Source: an uncultured Oscillospiraceae bacterium
GTDB taxonomy: Bacteria > Bacillota > Clostridia > Oscillospirales > Ruminococcaceae
Length of the DNA: 64,000 nucleotides
Assembly (NCBI GenBank): GCA_900542145.1
Contig: UQMF01000004.1
Span: 102,813-166,812 of the forward strand
Direction: 5' to 3'
Position numbers and translations under genes: made by a program. Every line of letters starts with the position of its first letter. Position 1 is the first letter of the stretch. Below are positions 8,158 through 17,447 of the stretch, piece by piece. The notes below the pieces were generated by a model that saw only the letters and a list, made by a program, of their open reading frames with translations, did not search any database and was not told the origin of the DNA.

Positions 8158-9738
8158 TCAGATCATGCTGTCTTCCCAGCACTCGGGAGCTTCAAGACCG
8201 AAGATCTTGACAACTGTCGGAGCGATGTTAGCCAGTCCGTACTTGTCGGAGGGTTTGATCTCGAACTTCTGATCCTTGTCGTAGATGATGAAAGGAACAG
8301 GGTTCAGTGAATGAGCGGTACGAACCTGGATATCACCCTTCTTGTTCTTCTCAAGCATTTCATCTGCGTTACCGTGGTCAGCGGTGATGAGAAGTGTCAC
8401 GCCGTACTCGTCGCAAACTTCCTTCAGTCTTGCGAGAGCCAGGTCAACGGACTCAACGCCGATGACTGTAGCGTCCATGCTGCCAGTGTGACCAACCATG
8501 TCGCCGTTCGGGTAGTTGCAGCGCAGGAAGTCGTACTTGCCGGACTTGATGGCTTCGATAAGCTTGTCGGTGATCTCAGCGGACTTCATCCAGGGGCGCT
8601 GATCGAAGCTTACGTTGTCAGACGGGATCTCGCAGTAGGTTTCGAGTTCCTCGCTTACCTTGCCGCTGCGGTTTCCGTTCCAGAAGTAAGTTACATGACC
8701 GTACTTCTGGGTCTCGGAGATAGCGTACTCGTTGTAGCCAGCCTTTACGAACACCTCGGTCATGGTGTTTGTGATCTCCGGAGGATTTACCAGGAAGCGT
8801 GCCGGCAGCTTGAGGTCGCCGTCGTACTGGAGCATACCAGCGTAGCATACGTCGGGCTTCGGACCTCTGTTGAAGTGGTCGAACTCAACCATATCGAATG
8901 CCATGGAAAGCTCGATTGCACGGTCGCCGCGGAAGTTGAACAGGATTACGCTGTCGCCGTCAACGATTTTGCCGACAGGCTCGCCGTTTTCAGCGATAAC
9001 GAATGCCGGGAGATCCTGGTCGCTTGCAACGCCGGTCTCCTCGCGCAGGGTGTTCAGTGCCTCGATACCGGAAGCAAACTGTCTGCCCTCGCCGCGAACG
9101 TGAGTATTCCAGCCGCGCTCAACCATCGGCCAGTCAGCCTGGTAGCGGTCCATTGTAACCTTCATACGTCCGCCGCCGCTTGCGAGCCTGCCGTCGAATG
9201 TGGAGTCGTTCAGCTCAGCGAACAGCTCGTCCAGCTGCTGGAGGTAGATCTGTGCAGTCTGCGGAGGAACGTCACGTCCATCAAGCAGAGCGTGTACTCT
9301 TACCTTGGAAACGCCCTCAGCCTTAGCCTTGCGGATCATGTTGAACAGGTGCTTTATGTTGGAATGTACATTACCGTCAGAAAGCAGACCGATGAAATGC
9401 ATGGTGGAATTCTTGCCCTTAACGTTGGCAACAAGCTCCTTCCACGCGTCGGATTCGTACATCTTGCCGCTCTCAATGCTCTCGTTTACGAGCTTGGCGC
9501 CCTGGGAGTAGATCTGACCGCAGCCGATAGCATTGTGGCCGACCTCGGAGTTACCCATGTCGTCATCGGAGGGAAGTCCTACGGCGTCGCCGTGAGCCTT
9601 TAAGCGTGTGTTGGGGCAGTTGGCGAGCATCCAGTCGAGGGTAGGTGTGCGAGCTTCGCCCACAGCGTCACCCAGATGGGTCTTGGAGAATCCAACACCG
9701 TCCATTACTACCAATAATACGGGTTTTTTTGCCTTCAT
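8158..9738 (-). CDS. gpmI: 2,3-bisphosphoglycerate-independent phosphoglycerate mutase
   Basis: The 526-residue protein interconverts 3- and 2-phosphoglycerate through a phosphoserine intermediate and two metal ions. Visible family marks: VVMDGVG (metal Asp13) at the start, DMGNSEVGH with catalytic Ser64, LLDGRDVPP, FNFRGDRAIE, and ITADHGNADEM near the end. Length matches the about 510-550-residue family. The Shine-Dalgarno AGTAAGGAG precedes the ATG. It follows tpiA on the same strand behind a hairpin, so it is probably expressed by read-through. No cofactor-dependent mutase is seen in the window. Confidence 0.97.
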   Translation of the reverse strand: MKAKKPVLLVVMDGVGFSKTHLGDAVGEARTPTLDWMLANCPNTRLKAHGDAVGLPSDDDMGNSEVGHNAIGCGQIYSQGAKLVNESIESGKMYESDAWKELVANVKGKNSTMHFIGLLSDGNVHSNIKHLFNMIRKAKAEGVSKVRVHALLDGRDVPPQTAQIYLQQLDELFAELNDSTFDGRLASGGGRMKVTMDRYQADWPMVERGWNTHVRGEGRQFASGIEALNTLREETGVASDQDLPAFVIAENGEPVGKIVDGDSVILFNFRGDRAIELSMAFDMVEFDHFNRGPKPDVCYAGMLQYDGDLKLPARFLVNPPEITNTMTEVFVKAGYNEYAISETQKYGHVTYFWNGNRSGKVSEELETYCEIPSDNVSFDQRPWMKSAEITDKLIEAIKSGKYDFLRCNYPNGDMVGHTGSMDATVIGVESVDLALARLKEVCDEYGVTLLITADHGNADEMLEKNKKGDIQVRTAHSLNPVPFIIYDKDQKFEIKPSDKYGLANIAPTVVKIFGLEAPECWEDSMI

Positions 9739-9770
9739 AGTTTGTTACTCCTTACTGTTTGAGGATGAAA

Positions 9771-9797
9771 ACGGAGCAGCGGTGAGCGCCGCTCCGT
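9771..9797 (-). terminator. Hairpin between tpiA and gpmI
   Basis: On the minus strand ACGGAGCGGCG and CCGCTGCTCCGT form a stem followed by TTTTCA. Only about 30 bases separate it from the gpmI start and no promoter fits there, so it more likely lowers than abolishes gpmI transcription. Confidence 0.65.
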
Positions 9798-9886
9798 GTG
9801 TCTTTTCTGCATATATGTTACAGACAGGCGCATTATGTTCCGCGTAGGAACACAAAACTTCGACAGCGCCTTTAGCCGTGCCGGAC

Positions 9887-10660
9887 TTAGCCGTTTACTG
9901 CTGCGGTGATGATAGTGGTAAAGTCAGCAGCCTTGAGGGAAGCGCCGCCGATAAGACCGCCGTCAACGTTGGTCTTGGAGAGCAGCTCAGCTGCGTTCTT
10001 TGCGTTCATGGAACCGCCGTACTGAACGGTGATTGTTTCTGCAACGTCTGCGCCGTAGAGCTTAGCGAGGGTAGCGCGGATAAATGCGCAAACTTCCTCG
10101 GCCTGGTCAGCGGTAGCGGTCTTGCCGGTGCCGATTGCCCAAACAGGCTCGTAAGCGATTACGCACTTCTTGAGATCGTCAGCGGAGATTCCGAAGAAGT
10201 CCAGCTTGATCTGGCGAGCGATAACTTCCTCAGTGATGTTGCACTCGCGCTCCCACAGAAGCTCGCCTACGCAAACGATCGGCTTCAGACCAGCAGCCAG
10301 GGCAGCCTTGGTTCTCTTGTTTACGGTCTCGTCGGTCTCAGCGAAGTACTGACGGCGCTCGGAGTGACCCAGTACAACGTACTCAACGCCCATCTCAGCC
10401 AGCATGTCAGCAGAGATCTCGCCGGTGAATGCGCCGCTCTTCTCGAAGTGGCAGTTCTCAGCGCCGATCTTGATGTTGGTGCCTGCTGTTGCAGCAAGTG
10501 CGGTTTCCAGGTTTGTGAAAGGTACGCACGCTACGATCTCAACGTCCTTGACGTCAGCTACCATCGGCTTGAGTTCTTCAAGCAGAGCCTTTGCCTCGGG
10601 ACGGGTCTTGTTCATCTTCCAGTTGCCGGCGATTATAGCCTTTCTTACATTCTTCTTCAT
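9887..10660 (-). CDS. tpiA: Triosephosphate isomerase
   Basis: The 257-residue TIM barrel interconverts dihydroxyacetone phosphate and glyceraldehyde 3-phosphate. Recognisable motifs: AGNWKMNK (substrate Lys), VVLGHSERRQ (electrophilic His), AYEPVWAIGTGKTAT (catalytic Glu, about residue 171), VQYGGSMNAKN and GGASLKAADF (phosphate loop). CTAAGGAG precedes the ATG. It is downstream of the LRR gene by 50 bases with no clear promoter of its own, so it may be cotranscribed with that gene. Confidence 0.97.
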   Translation of the reverse strand: MKKNVRKAIIAGNWKMNKTRPEAKALLEELKPMVADVKDVEIVACVPFTNLETALAATAGTNIKIGAENCHFEKSGAFTGEISADMLAEMGVEYVVLGHSERRQYFAETDETVNKRTKAALAAGLKPIVCVGELLWERECNITEEVIARQIKLDFFGISADDLKKCVIAYEPVWAIGTGKTATADQAEEVCAFIRATLAKLYGADVAETITVQYGGSMNAKNAAELLSKTNVDGGLIGGASLKAADFTTIITAAVNG

Positions 10661-10709
10661 GTTTATTCTCCTTAGGTTTTATTTTTGTCAGCAGTGCTGA
10701 CGATGTTTG

Positions 10710-12071
10710 TCAATAGATCACGCACTCTGGATTTGCTTTGAGTACTGCCTGGCGGATATCCGACGGGAGCCCGTCAGTCCAGAGGAATTCCAGTTTCTTC
10801 ATTCCAAGAAGCACAGAATAGTCTGTTATTCTGTTGCCCTGAATGGACAGCGACTTCACGTTTTTCAGCTTAGCCAGGGGAGATATGTCGCTTATGCCAT
10901 TGTTCCCCATGCTAAGCGTTTCCAGCTTCGTGAGCTTTTTCAGCGGCGTCAGATCAGTGATAGTGCCGTTTTCCTGAAGCAAGAGGTTTTTCAGCTTTTT
11001 GCAGTTCTGCATTCCGTCAATGCTGTTCAGCCCGACATACAGTATAGAAATCGTTTCGAGCTTCTTAAGCTTTTTCATGAACTTGCAGTCCTTGCCGACA
11101 TCTACGTCAGCAAGACTAAGCTCCTTTAACGCAGTGAGCCCGGAGATCACAGATCTTGCATCTGGGCAGTCAACATACATCACTGTCAGGGACTCCAGCT
11201 TCTTGAGTTTCTTCAGCGGAGCAAGCGAGTTCACTTTCATAGAGTGAAGCATCAGCGTATTCAGCTTGGTGAGCTTGCCGATGACTGTGATGTCCTTTAT
11301 GTTATTGCGTTCCTGTATCTCAAGGGTGGTCAGGTTTTTCAGCTTGCTGAGCGTTGAAATGTCGCTGAGAGCGTTGCTGCTCACTTTGAGCGTTTTGAGC
11401 TTAGTAAGCTTGGCAAGCGGCTTCAGGCTTTTGAACTGAAAATCAATGTCCAGATATGTGAGCTTTTTCAGACCGCTGACAACGCTCAGATCACTGAGCG
11501 TGCCGGAGGGCGAAAGCACCAGCGTATCAAGCTTTTTCAGCGACTTGACCGGAGAAATATCCGTGCAGTTCTTATCGATATATTTAAGCGTAGTAAGCTT
11601 GGTCATACCTTTAAGAAATGATATGTCAGTCGTGCCGCTGCACAGCTGCAGTTCAAGCGTTTTGAGAGATTTCATTCCGCTCAGCGCCTTTAGATTTGTA
11701 ACATCACTTTTCAGAATGGAAAGCGACTGCAGATTGGGGAGCTTTTCAGCTATCTCGGTGCAGTCAACGGCATAGAATTCCGGGTGGAAATAGTAAGCGT
11801 CACCGTAATCCGGACAATAGCTGGTCTTATATACGTCTGCCATAGCGTCGTACTCAGACCCTCCGATCAGACATATGCTGGTTGCATCTGCCGGGATCGT
11901 ACAGCCAGCTATAGTTACGGTATTTTCATCTTCCTGCGCTGTATCCAGCGGTTCGGTCAGCGCCGTATATGGAAACTCTTCATCGGCTGCTGCACCAACT
12001 GATATGGTCCCGAATGCTGAAACAGCCACGGAAAAGGCCGCTAAAAGTGCTATTATTCTTTGTTTGCGCAT
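10710..12071 (-). CDS. Secreted leucine-rich-repeat protein
   Basis: A 453-residue protein with a signal peptide (MRKQRIIALLAAFSVAVSAF, cleavage likely after VGAAA) and about a dozen 22-23-residue repeats of the internalin type, L-x-x-L-x-x-L-x-x-L-x-L-x-x-N/S-x-I-x-D-I-S-x-L (e.g. LKTLKVSSNALSDISTLS). Such solenoids bind proteins or carbohydrates. There is no LPXTG or lipobox, so it is probably released. The ATG at 12071 is preferred over TTG at 12077 on Shine-Dalgarno spacing. It interrupts the glycolytic run between pgk and tpiA and has no metabolic role that I can see. Confidence 0.85.
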   Translation of the reverse strand: MRKQRIIALLAAFSVAVSAFGTISVGAAADEEFPYTALTEPLDTAQEDENTVTIAGCTIPADATSICLIGGSEYDAMADVYKTSYCPDYGDAYYFHPEFYAVDCTEIAEKLPNLQSLSILKSDVTNLKALSGMKSLKTLELQLCSGTTDISFLKGMTKLTTLKYIDKNCTDISPVKSLKKLDTLVLSPSGTLSDLSVVSGLKKLTYLDIDFQFKSLKPLAKLTKLKTLKVSSNALSDISTLSKLKNLTTLEIQERNNIKDITVIGKLTKLNTLMLHSMKVNSLAPLKKLKKLESLTVMYVDCPDARSVISGLTALKELSLADVDVGKDCKFMKKLKKLETISILYVGLNSIDGMQNCKKLKNLLLQENGTITDLTPLKKLTKLETLSMGNNGISDISPLAKLKNVKSLSIQGNRITDYSVLLGMKKLEFLWTDGLPSDIRQAVLKANPECVIY

Positions 12072-12188
12072 TTTCAATATACCTGCCTCTCGGTTTCAAA
12101 TTTGATGTTAGTCTATTCTGAAATGGGATATGCCGGGTATTGCCTGAAATATGCCGTGTAAAGCTGAATTGCACTATGTAAATCAAAA

Positions 12189-12216
12189 CAGGAGAACAGG
12201 AATTCCTGCTCTCCTG
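12189..12216 (-). terminator. Terminator after pgk
   Basis: A 14-base hairpin: CAGGAGAGCAGGAA pairs with TTCCTGTTCTCCTG with one G-U pair, and on the minus strand it is followed by TTTTG. It isolates pgk from the LRR gene. Confidence 0.8.
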
Positions 12217-12227
12217 CTTTAGATCAA

Positions 12228-13445
12228 TTACTTGTCCTGGATAGCGTCGATGCCGGGCAGACCCTTGCCTTCGAGGTACTCGAGGGAAGCACCGCCGCCG
12301 GTGGAAATGTGGCTCATCTTGTCAGCGTAGCCGAGGTTGATGGCTGCGGTAGCGGAGTCGCCGCCGCCGATGATGGTGGTAGCGTCAGCAGCTGCGAGAG
12401 CCTCGCAAACAGCAACAGTACCCTTCTTGAGAACAGGGTTCTCGAATACGCCCATCGGGCCGTTCCATACAACGGTCTTAGCGGTCTTTGCAGCCTCAGC
12501 GAACAGTTCCATGGTCTTGGGGCCGATATCCAGACCCATCATATCAGCCGGGATCTTGTCGGAATCAACAACGGAAACCTCGATCGGAGCGTCGATAGGA
12601 TCAGGGAATGCCTTTGCGATAGTGGTATCAACTGGCAGGAGGAGCTTCTTGCCGAGCTTCTCAGCCTTCTCGATCATCTGCTTGCAGTAGTCGATCTTCT
12701 CGTCGTCAACGAGGGAGGTACCAACCTCATAGCCCTTAGCCTTCAGGAAGGTGTAAGCCATGCCGCCGCCAATGATGAGTGTGTCGCACTTCTCGAGCAG
12801 GTTGGAGATAACGTTCAGCTTGTCAGCAACCTTAGCGCCGCCGAGGATCGCAACGAAGGGACGAACGGGGTTCTCAACGGCGTTGCCGAGGAACTCGATC
12901 TCCTTGTTCATCAGGTAGCCTACAGCGGTCTCCTTCATGAACTTTGTTACGCCAACGGTGGAAGCGTGCGCTCTGTGGGAAGAACCGAATGCGTCCATTA
13001 CGAAGATGCCGTCGGTAAGGTCAGCCAGTTCCTTGCTGAACTCCTCGCCGTTCTTGGTCTCTTCTGCGCCGCGGAAACGTGTGTTCTCGAGAACAACGAT
13101 CTCGCCGTCCTTCATCTCAGCAACAGCCTTCTTTGCGATATCGCCTGTTACCTTGTCGTCCTTTGCGAATACTACCTTTGTATTTACGAGCTCTGCAAGT
13201 CTGTCAGCGGCAGCCTTCAGGGAGAACTTCTCCTCCGGACCGTTCTTCGGCTTGCCGAGGTGAGAGCAGAGAATAACCTTTGCGCCGTTCTCTACCAGCT
13301 TGTTGATGGTGGGGAGAGCTGCGGTGATTCTGTTGTCGTTTGTGATCTTGCCGTCCTTCATGGGAACGTTGAAGTCAACGCGGACAAGCACCTTCTTGCC
13401 CTTGACATTCAGATCTTCTACATTCTTCTTGTTCAGTTTGCTCAT
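12228..13445 (-). CDS. pgk: Phosphoglycerate kinase
   Basis: The 405-residue enzyme makes ATP and 3-phosphoglycerate from 1,3-bisphosphoglycerate. Visible signatures: VLVRVDFNVPM near the N-terminus, LCSHLGKPK, FVMDAFGSSHRAHAST, ILGGAKVADKL, WNGPMGVFE and GGGDSATAA (nucleotide binding). Length is typical. The start follows an AAAGGAAAT sequence and the gene has its own promoter at 13529-13557. gapA is not in the window, so the cluster here is only part of the lower glycolytic set. Confidence 0.98.
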   Translation of the reverse strand: MSKLNKKNVEDLNVKGKKVLVRVDFNVPMKDGKITNDNRITAALPTINKLVENGAKVILCSHLGKPKNGPEEKFSLKAAADRLAELVNTKVVFAKDDKVTGDIAKKAVAEMKDGEIVVLENTRFRGAEETKNGEEFSKELADLTDGIFVMDAFGSSHRAHASTVGVTKFMKETAVGYLMNKEIEFLGNAVENPVRPFVAILGGAKVADKLNVISNLLEKCDTLIIGGGMAYTFLKAKGYEVGTSLVDDEKIDYCKQMIEKAEKLGKKLLLPVDTTIAKAFPDPIDAPIEVSVVDSDKIPADMMGLDIGPKTMELFAEAAKTAKTVVWNGPMGVFENPVLKKGTVAVCEALAAADATTIIGGGDSATAAINLGYADKMSHISTGGGASLEYLEGKGLPGIDAIQDK

Positions 13446-13528
13446 TGTTATTATTTCCTTTCATAATGAAATATTGAACATACTCCGGCAATGCCCCGGC
13501 AGCAAACCCGGACACGCCCTACATATTT

Positions 13529-13557
13529 ATTGTACTATATTTTCCTCAAATTTGCAA
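13529..13557 (-). promoter_or_regulatory. Promoter for pgk
   Basis: Minus-strand TTGCAA (13557-13552), 17 bases, TACAAT (13534-13529). The remaining bases up to the divergent peptidase gene show only an AT-rich TATACT-like box near 13697 and no ORF. Confidence 0.75.
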
Positions 13558-13729
13558 GTGTTTTTTTATATATTTTGAGATAAATTTGTGCACCATATCC
13601 GGGATCGCTTTAGATATTTTGGCTAACCTGGATTTTATCCTGTGAAAAGGGCGTGAAATTATGAAAAAGGGACTGGAAAAAAGATTCGGAATGTGATATA
13701 CTATATAAGTTACAGTATATTCAAAGGAG

Positions 13730-15001
13730 ATGACAGATATTCTGGACAGGAAACAGCTTTCCGACGGTATCTTCTTTTCAAGAATAACCGACGGAAGATT
13801 CAAGACCAACCGCATATCTATTACGTTCTATAACGAATTCAGCGAGGGACGCCGCAGTGATTACGCAATTCTGCCGTATATTCTCACCGACAGCTGCCGG
13901 AATTACCCCAACCTCACCCGGCTCACGGAGAGGTATTCCGACCTGTACGGCGCTTCCGTGTCCGACAATCTCGGGTGCAGCTGGGACCGCCGCTCCATGA
14001 CGTTCACCATAAGCAGCATTGACGACCGATATACTCTCGACGGCGAAAAGCTGGAGGAGCAGTGCTGCAACCTTCTGCTGGACTGCCTGCTGGACCCGGT
14101 GACGGACAACGGCGCATTCCCGGAGGATTCCGTGGAGATCATGAAGCAGGAACTTATCGACGCCATCGAGAGCGTCAAGGGCGACCCCCGGAGCTACGCC
14201 GCGCAGCAGGGCGCGATCGCCGCATTTGAGGGCGAGCCCTGCGGCCTCCCGGTGAACGGCACTGCGGAGCAGGCGAGGGCAATCACGCCGCAGTCCGCGT
14301 ATTCCGCGTACCGGGATATGCTGGAGCACTCCCGTATCGAGATATTCTGCTCCGGGTGCAGCGACTTCTCCGTCAGCGAGCGTATTTTCGCGCAGCGGCT
14401 CGGAACGGTGCAGCGCAGCGGTATCTGCGAGCTTTCCCCGACTCCCAGCCCCCTCAAGGAGGTCATCTGCCGCAAATCCGAGAAGTTCGGCACGCAGCAG
14501 GCGATTCTGCGTATGTACTTCAAGGCTCCGCAGCTGACTGACCGCTACGCCGGGGCAATACTCTCGATGATCCTGGGCGGAATGACCACTTCCCGGTTCT
14601 TCACGAATATCCGGGAGAAGCAGTCGCTGTGCTACTATTGCAGCTGCTTTTCCAACCGCTTCAAGAAGACCGTCACGGTGTATTCTGGCGTTGACCCGGC
14701 GAATGTCGCCAAGACGGAGCACGCAGTGATGAGCGAATTCATGAACGTGTGCATGCGCGGTATCACCGAGGAGGAGCTTGAGCACGCCAAGCTGGAGCTT
14801 GCCGAAAGCGCCCGGGCGGTGTACGATTCGCCGTCTGCGCTGTCCTCGTGGTATTCTTCCCAGGTGACCGACCCTGAGATACTCACCCCGGAGCAGTTCG
14901 CGGAGGGCGCCCGGAAGGTGACGGCGCGGCAGGTAATGGAAGCCGCCCGTATTTACGCACTCGACACGGTATTCACCCTGTCCCCAGAGGAGGTGGAATA
15001 A
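13730..15001 (+). CDS. M16-family peptidase-like protein, YmfF type (no HxxEH)
   Basis: A 423-residue insulinase-fold protein. Its first half carries the region equivalent to the M16 zinc site but lacks HxxEH, and the second half has the M16 C-terminal style (IREKQSLCYYCSCFSNRFKKTVTVYSGVDPANV). In Bacillus-type ymfF/ymfH pairs one subunit is inactive and partners the active one. It overlaps the next gene by one base (TAATG). The Shine-Dalgarno AAAGGAG directly abuts the ATG, which is poor spacing. An in-frame ATT nine bases further on would be better placed, so the true start is uncertain. Confidence 0.85.
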   Translation: MTDILDRKQLSDGIFFSRITDGRFKTNRISITFYNEFSEGRRSDYAILPYILTDSCRNYPNLTRLTERYSDLYGASVSDNLGCSWDRRSMTFTISSIDDRYTLDGEKLEEQCCNLLLDCLLDPVTDNGAFPEDSVEIMKQELIDAIESVKGDPRSYAAQQGAIAAFEGEPCGLPVNGTAEQARAITPQSAYSAYRDMLEHSRIEIFCSGCSDFSVSERIFAQRLGTVQRSGICELSPTPSPLKEVICRKSEKFGTQQAILRMYFKAPQLTDRYAGAILSMILGGMTTSRFFTNIREKQSLCYYCSCFSNRFKKTVTVYSGVDPANVAKTEHAVMSEFMNVCMRGITEEELEHAKLELAESARAVYDSPSALSSWYSSQVTDPEILTPEQFAEGARKVTARQVMEAARIYALDTVFTLSPEEVE

Positions 15002-16272
15002 TGCTGGAGGAAATAATCAGCGAGCGCCTTGGCGAGCGCTATTACAAATACACCCACAGCAGCGGCGTGACCGTCCTGCTGTACCCGATGAAGGGGTATT
15101 CCACCGTGACGGCGCAGTTCTCTGTGAAGTTCGGCTCGGTGGATAACTGCGCCAGCATAAACGGCGGCGCACCCTGGCACATTCCGGACGGAACGGCGCA
15201 CTACCTGGAGCACAAGCTGTTCGAATCCCCGGAGAAGGAAGCGTTCGCGCGGTTCGCGGAAACCGGCGCCTCCTGCAATGCCGGGACCTCCTATGACAGC
15301 ACGCGGTATTACTTCAGCTGCTCGGCGAATTTCGAGAAGAACCTTGAAATACTTCTGGATTTCGTGCAGCACCCGTATTTCACCCCCGAGAACGTTGAAA
15401 AGGAGCGCGGCATAATCACCCAGGAGATCACGATGTATCTTGACAGCCCGGCGTGGCGCGTGTGTATGGAGCTTTACCGCGGAATGTTCGCGAACAATCC
15501 CGTGCGTAACGATATCGCCGGCAGCGCTGAGAGTATCGCGCTGATAACGGACAAGCTGCTCTATGACGTGTACGACTCATTCTACGAGCCCTCCAACATG
15601 TATCTCTGTATTGCCGGAGGATTCGACATGGAAAGCGCCATCGAGGTATGCGAGCGCTGCCTGCTCCCCGGAAAGACGGTGAACACCGCGGCGATACTCC
15701 CGGAGGAGCCGGAGCGTGTTATCATGCCCCGGGTGCAGATGTCCATGACCCTCGGAAAGACCAACTTCGCCCTGGGATTCAAGTCCCCGGCGTATTCCGG
15801 CAGGCAGATGACGGAGGAATACATCTACCAGACGCTGATGAACGACACCACGGTCGGCGCGGCGACGGATTTCTACCGCAGCATGCGCGACAGCGGACTT
15901 ATCAACGAAACTTTCGAGAGCAGCATTATGATGGGCAGGGGATTCTTCGTGCCGGCAATCTTCGGCGAATCCGACGACCCGGACAGGGCGGCGCAGATGA
16001 TCTGCGAGGAATACCGCCGCAGGAAGTCCAATCCGCCCACCAAGGAAGCTTTCCTGCGCGCGAAGAAGTACCTCTACGGCGACAACGTGCGCACCTTCAA
16101 CAACGTTGAGAGCGTGGCGCAGAATCTTTCCGACGCGGCGCTCACCGGGACTTCCGCGTTTGACTACGCCGAGCTTGCTGCGGCAGCGGATTACGAGGGA
16201 ATGCTCCAGCGTATTGAGAATTTCGACGAGGGCAACTGCTGCCTTTCCGTCATCACACCTTCGGAGGACTGA
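15001..16272 (+). CDS. M16-family zinc peptidase, YmfH type
   Basis: The 423-residue protein contains the inverted zinc motif HYLEH (in GTAHYLEHKLFE, about residues 63-73) and a downstream Glu in the ERGIITQEITMY helix that would be the third ligand. This makes it the catalytic partner of the upstream protein. YmfH-like peptidases process small peptides, and homologues sit beside lgt or pgsA in many Firmicutes. Start and stop overlap neighbours closely (TAATG upstream, 2-base gap to lgt), so one operon is expected. The natural substrate cannot be read from sequence. Confidence 0.92.
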   Translation: MLEEIISERLGERYYKYTHSSGVTVLLYPMKGYSTVTAQFSVKFGSVDNCASINGGAPWHIPDGTAHYLEHKLFESPEKEAFARFAETGASCNAGTSYDSTRYYFSCSANFEKNLEILLDFVQHPYFTPENVEKERGIITQEITMYLDSPAWRVCMELYRGMFANNPVRNDIAGSAESIALITDKLLYDVYDSFYEPSNMYLCIAGGFDMESAIEVCERCLLPGKTVNTAAILPEEPERVIMPRVQMSMTLGKTNFALGFKSPAYSGRQMTEEYIYQTLMNDTTVGAATDFYRSMRDSGLINETFESSIMMGRGFFVPAIFGESDDPDRAAQMICEEYRRRKSNPPTKEAFLRAKKYLYGDNVRTFNNVESVAQNLSDAALTGTSAFDYAELAAAADYEGMLQRIENFDEGNCCLSVITPSED

Positions 16273-16274
16273 AC

Positions 16275-17447
16275 ATGATAAATACACTTATTTCGGCTGC
16301 TTCCGCCTTCAAGGAAGTGGAGCTGACGTTCCCGAACCTGTTCGGCGGCTTTACGATAAGCTACTTCCAGGGGTTCGAGCTTTTCGGTATCAAAATCTAC
16401 TGGTACGGCGTGCTGATCACCATCGGCGTTATCCTGGCGTACCTCTATGCCAGCCGCCGGGCTGAGAGCTTCGGCATTGGCAGGGAGAGAATGTTCGACG
16501 TCGTGTTCGTGGCGCTGATATGCGGATTCCTCGGGGCGAGAATATACTACTGCGTATTCCAGACCCTTGATCCGAACAGCGGAATCGACTACGACTTCGT
16601 GACGACTTTTACGACGATCCGGGACGGCGGACTTGCGATCTACGGCGGCGTCATCGGCGGATTCCTCGGCGGATTCATCGCGTGCAGGGTGCGCAAGGTG
16701 AATTTCCGGGCGATGGCTGACCTGGCTTCCCTGGGATTCCTCATCGGACAGACTATAGGCAGATGGGGCAACTTCATCAACCAGGAAGCATTCGGTGCCA
16801 CCTGCGAGCCGGACTGGATATTCGGCATGACCAGCGTTGACATCGTTGCAAGGGATCACCTGGCGGCAGGCACGCTTGTTCACCCCTGCTTCCTGTATGA
16901 GAGCGTGTGGTGCCTGCTCGGATTCATCGGGCTGCACTTCTATTCAAAGAAGCTGCGTACATTCGACGGCGAGATCATGCTGATGTACCTCGCGTGGTAC
17001 GGACTTGGCAGAGCGTGGATCGAGGGACTGCGCACCGACAGCCTTATGGCGGGTCAGTTCAAGATATCACAGGTGGTTGCCGCGATTTGCTTCGTGGTAT
17101 GCACGGTGCTGGTTATCGTGTTCAAGATACTCACCGAAAAGAAGAATATTCCGCTGTACGTTACCACTGACGCCTGGAAGGAGCAGCAGGCTTCCGACCT
17201 CGAAGCGGCTAAGAATCCCAGGAAAAAGAAGAAGGAAGAGAAGCTGGCGCCCTCTATCCTGTCGGCGGATTCCGCTGACGTTACGCTGAACGACGGCAGC
17301 AGCGCGGAGGACTCCGCGGACCCGGAGGAGGATCCCACCGGAGAAGAGAGCGGCGAATCTGCTGAGGAAACAGCGGAGGATTCCGATGACGCAGCCGGTG
17401 AAGCTGATGAGAATACAGAAACGACAGACGAAAGCGAGGAACAGTAA
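16275..17447 (+). CDS. lgt: Prolipoprotein diacylglyceryl transferase with long acidic tail
   Basis: Residues 1-285 form the multi-helix Lgt core. The catalytic-region signature GRWGNFINQEAFG and the H/Y-containing KIYWYGVLITIG are clear. Lgt moves diacylglycerol from phosphatidylglycerol to the lipobox cysteine of prolipoproteins, and several lipoproteins in this window (37992, 39293) would be its substrates. The protein is 390 residues while Lgt is usually 260-300. The extra part is a basic patch (NPRKKKKEEK) followed by about 70 residues dominated by Glu, Asp, Ser and Ala. The tail must be cytoplasmic and disordered; its role is unknown. Confidence 0.95.
   Translation: MINTLISAASAFKEVELTFPNLFGGFTISYFQGFELFGIKIYWYGVLITIGVILAYLYASRRAESFGIGRERMFDVVFVALICGFLGARIYYCVFQTLDPNSGIDYDFVTTFTTIRDGGLAIYGGVIGGFLGGFIACRVRKVNFRAMADLASLGFLIGQTIGRWGNFINQEAFGATCEPDWIFGMTSVDIVARDHLAAGTLVHPCFLYESVWCLLGFIGLHFYSKKLRTFDGEIMLMYLAWYGLGRAWIEGLRTDSLMAGQFKISQVVAAICFVVCTVLVIVFKILTEKKNIPLYVTTDAWKEQQASDLEAAKNPRKKKKEEKLAPSILSADSADVTLNDGSSAEDSADPEEDPTGEESGESAEETAEDSDDAAGEADENTETTDESEEQ

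Noticed and set aside
10687..10701. GTCAGCA-C-TGCTGAC palindrome after the LRR gene as terminator
   Set aside because: On the minus strand it is followed by AAAAAT, not a U-tract, so it is left as a plain inverted repeat.
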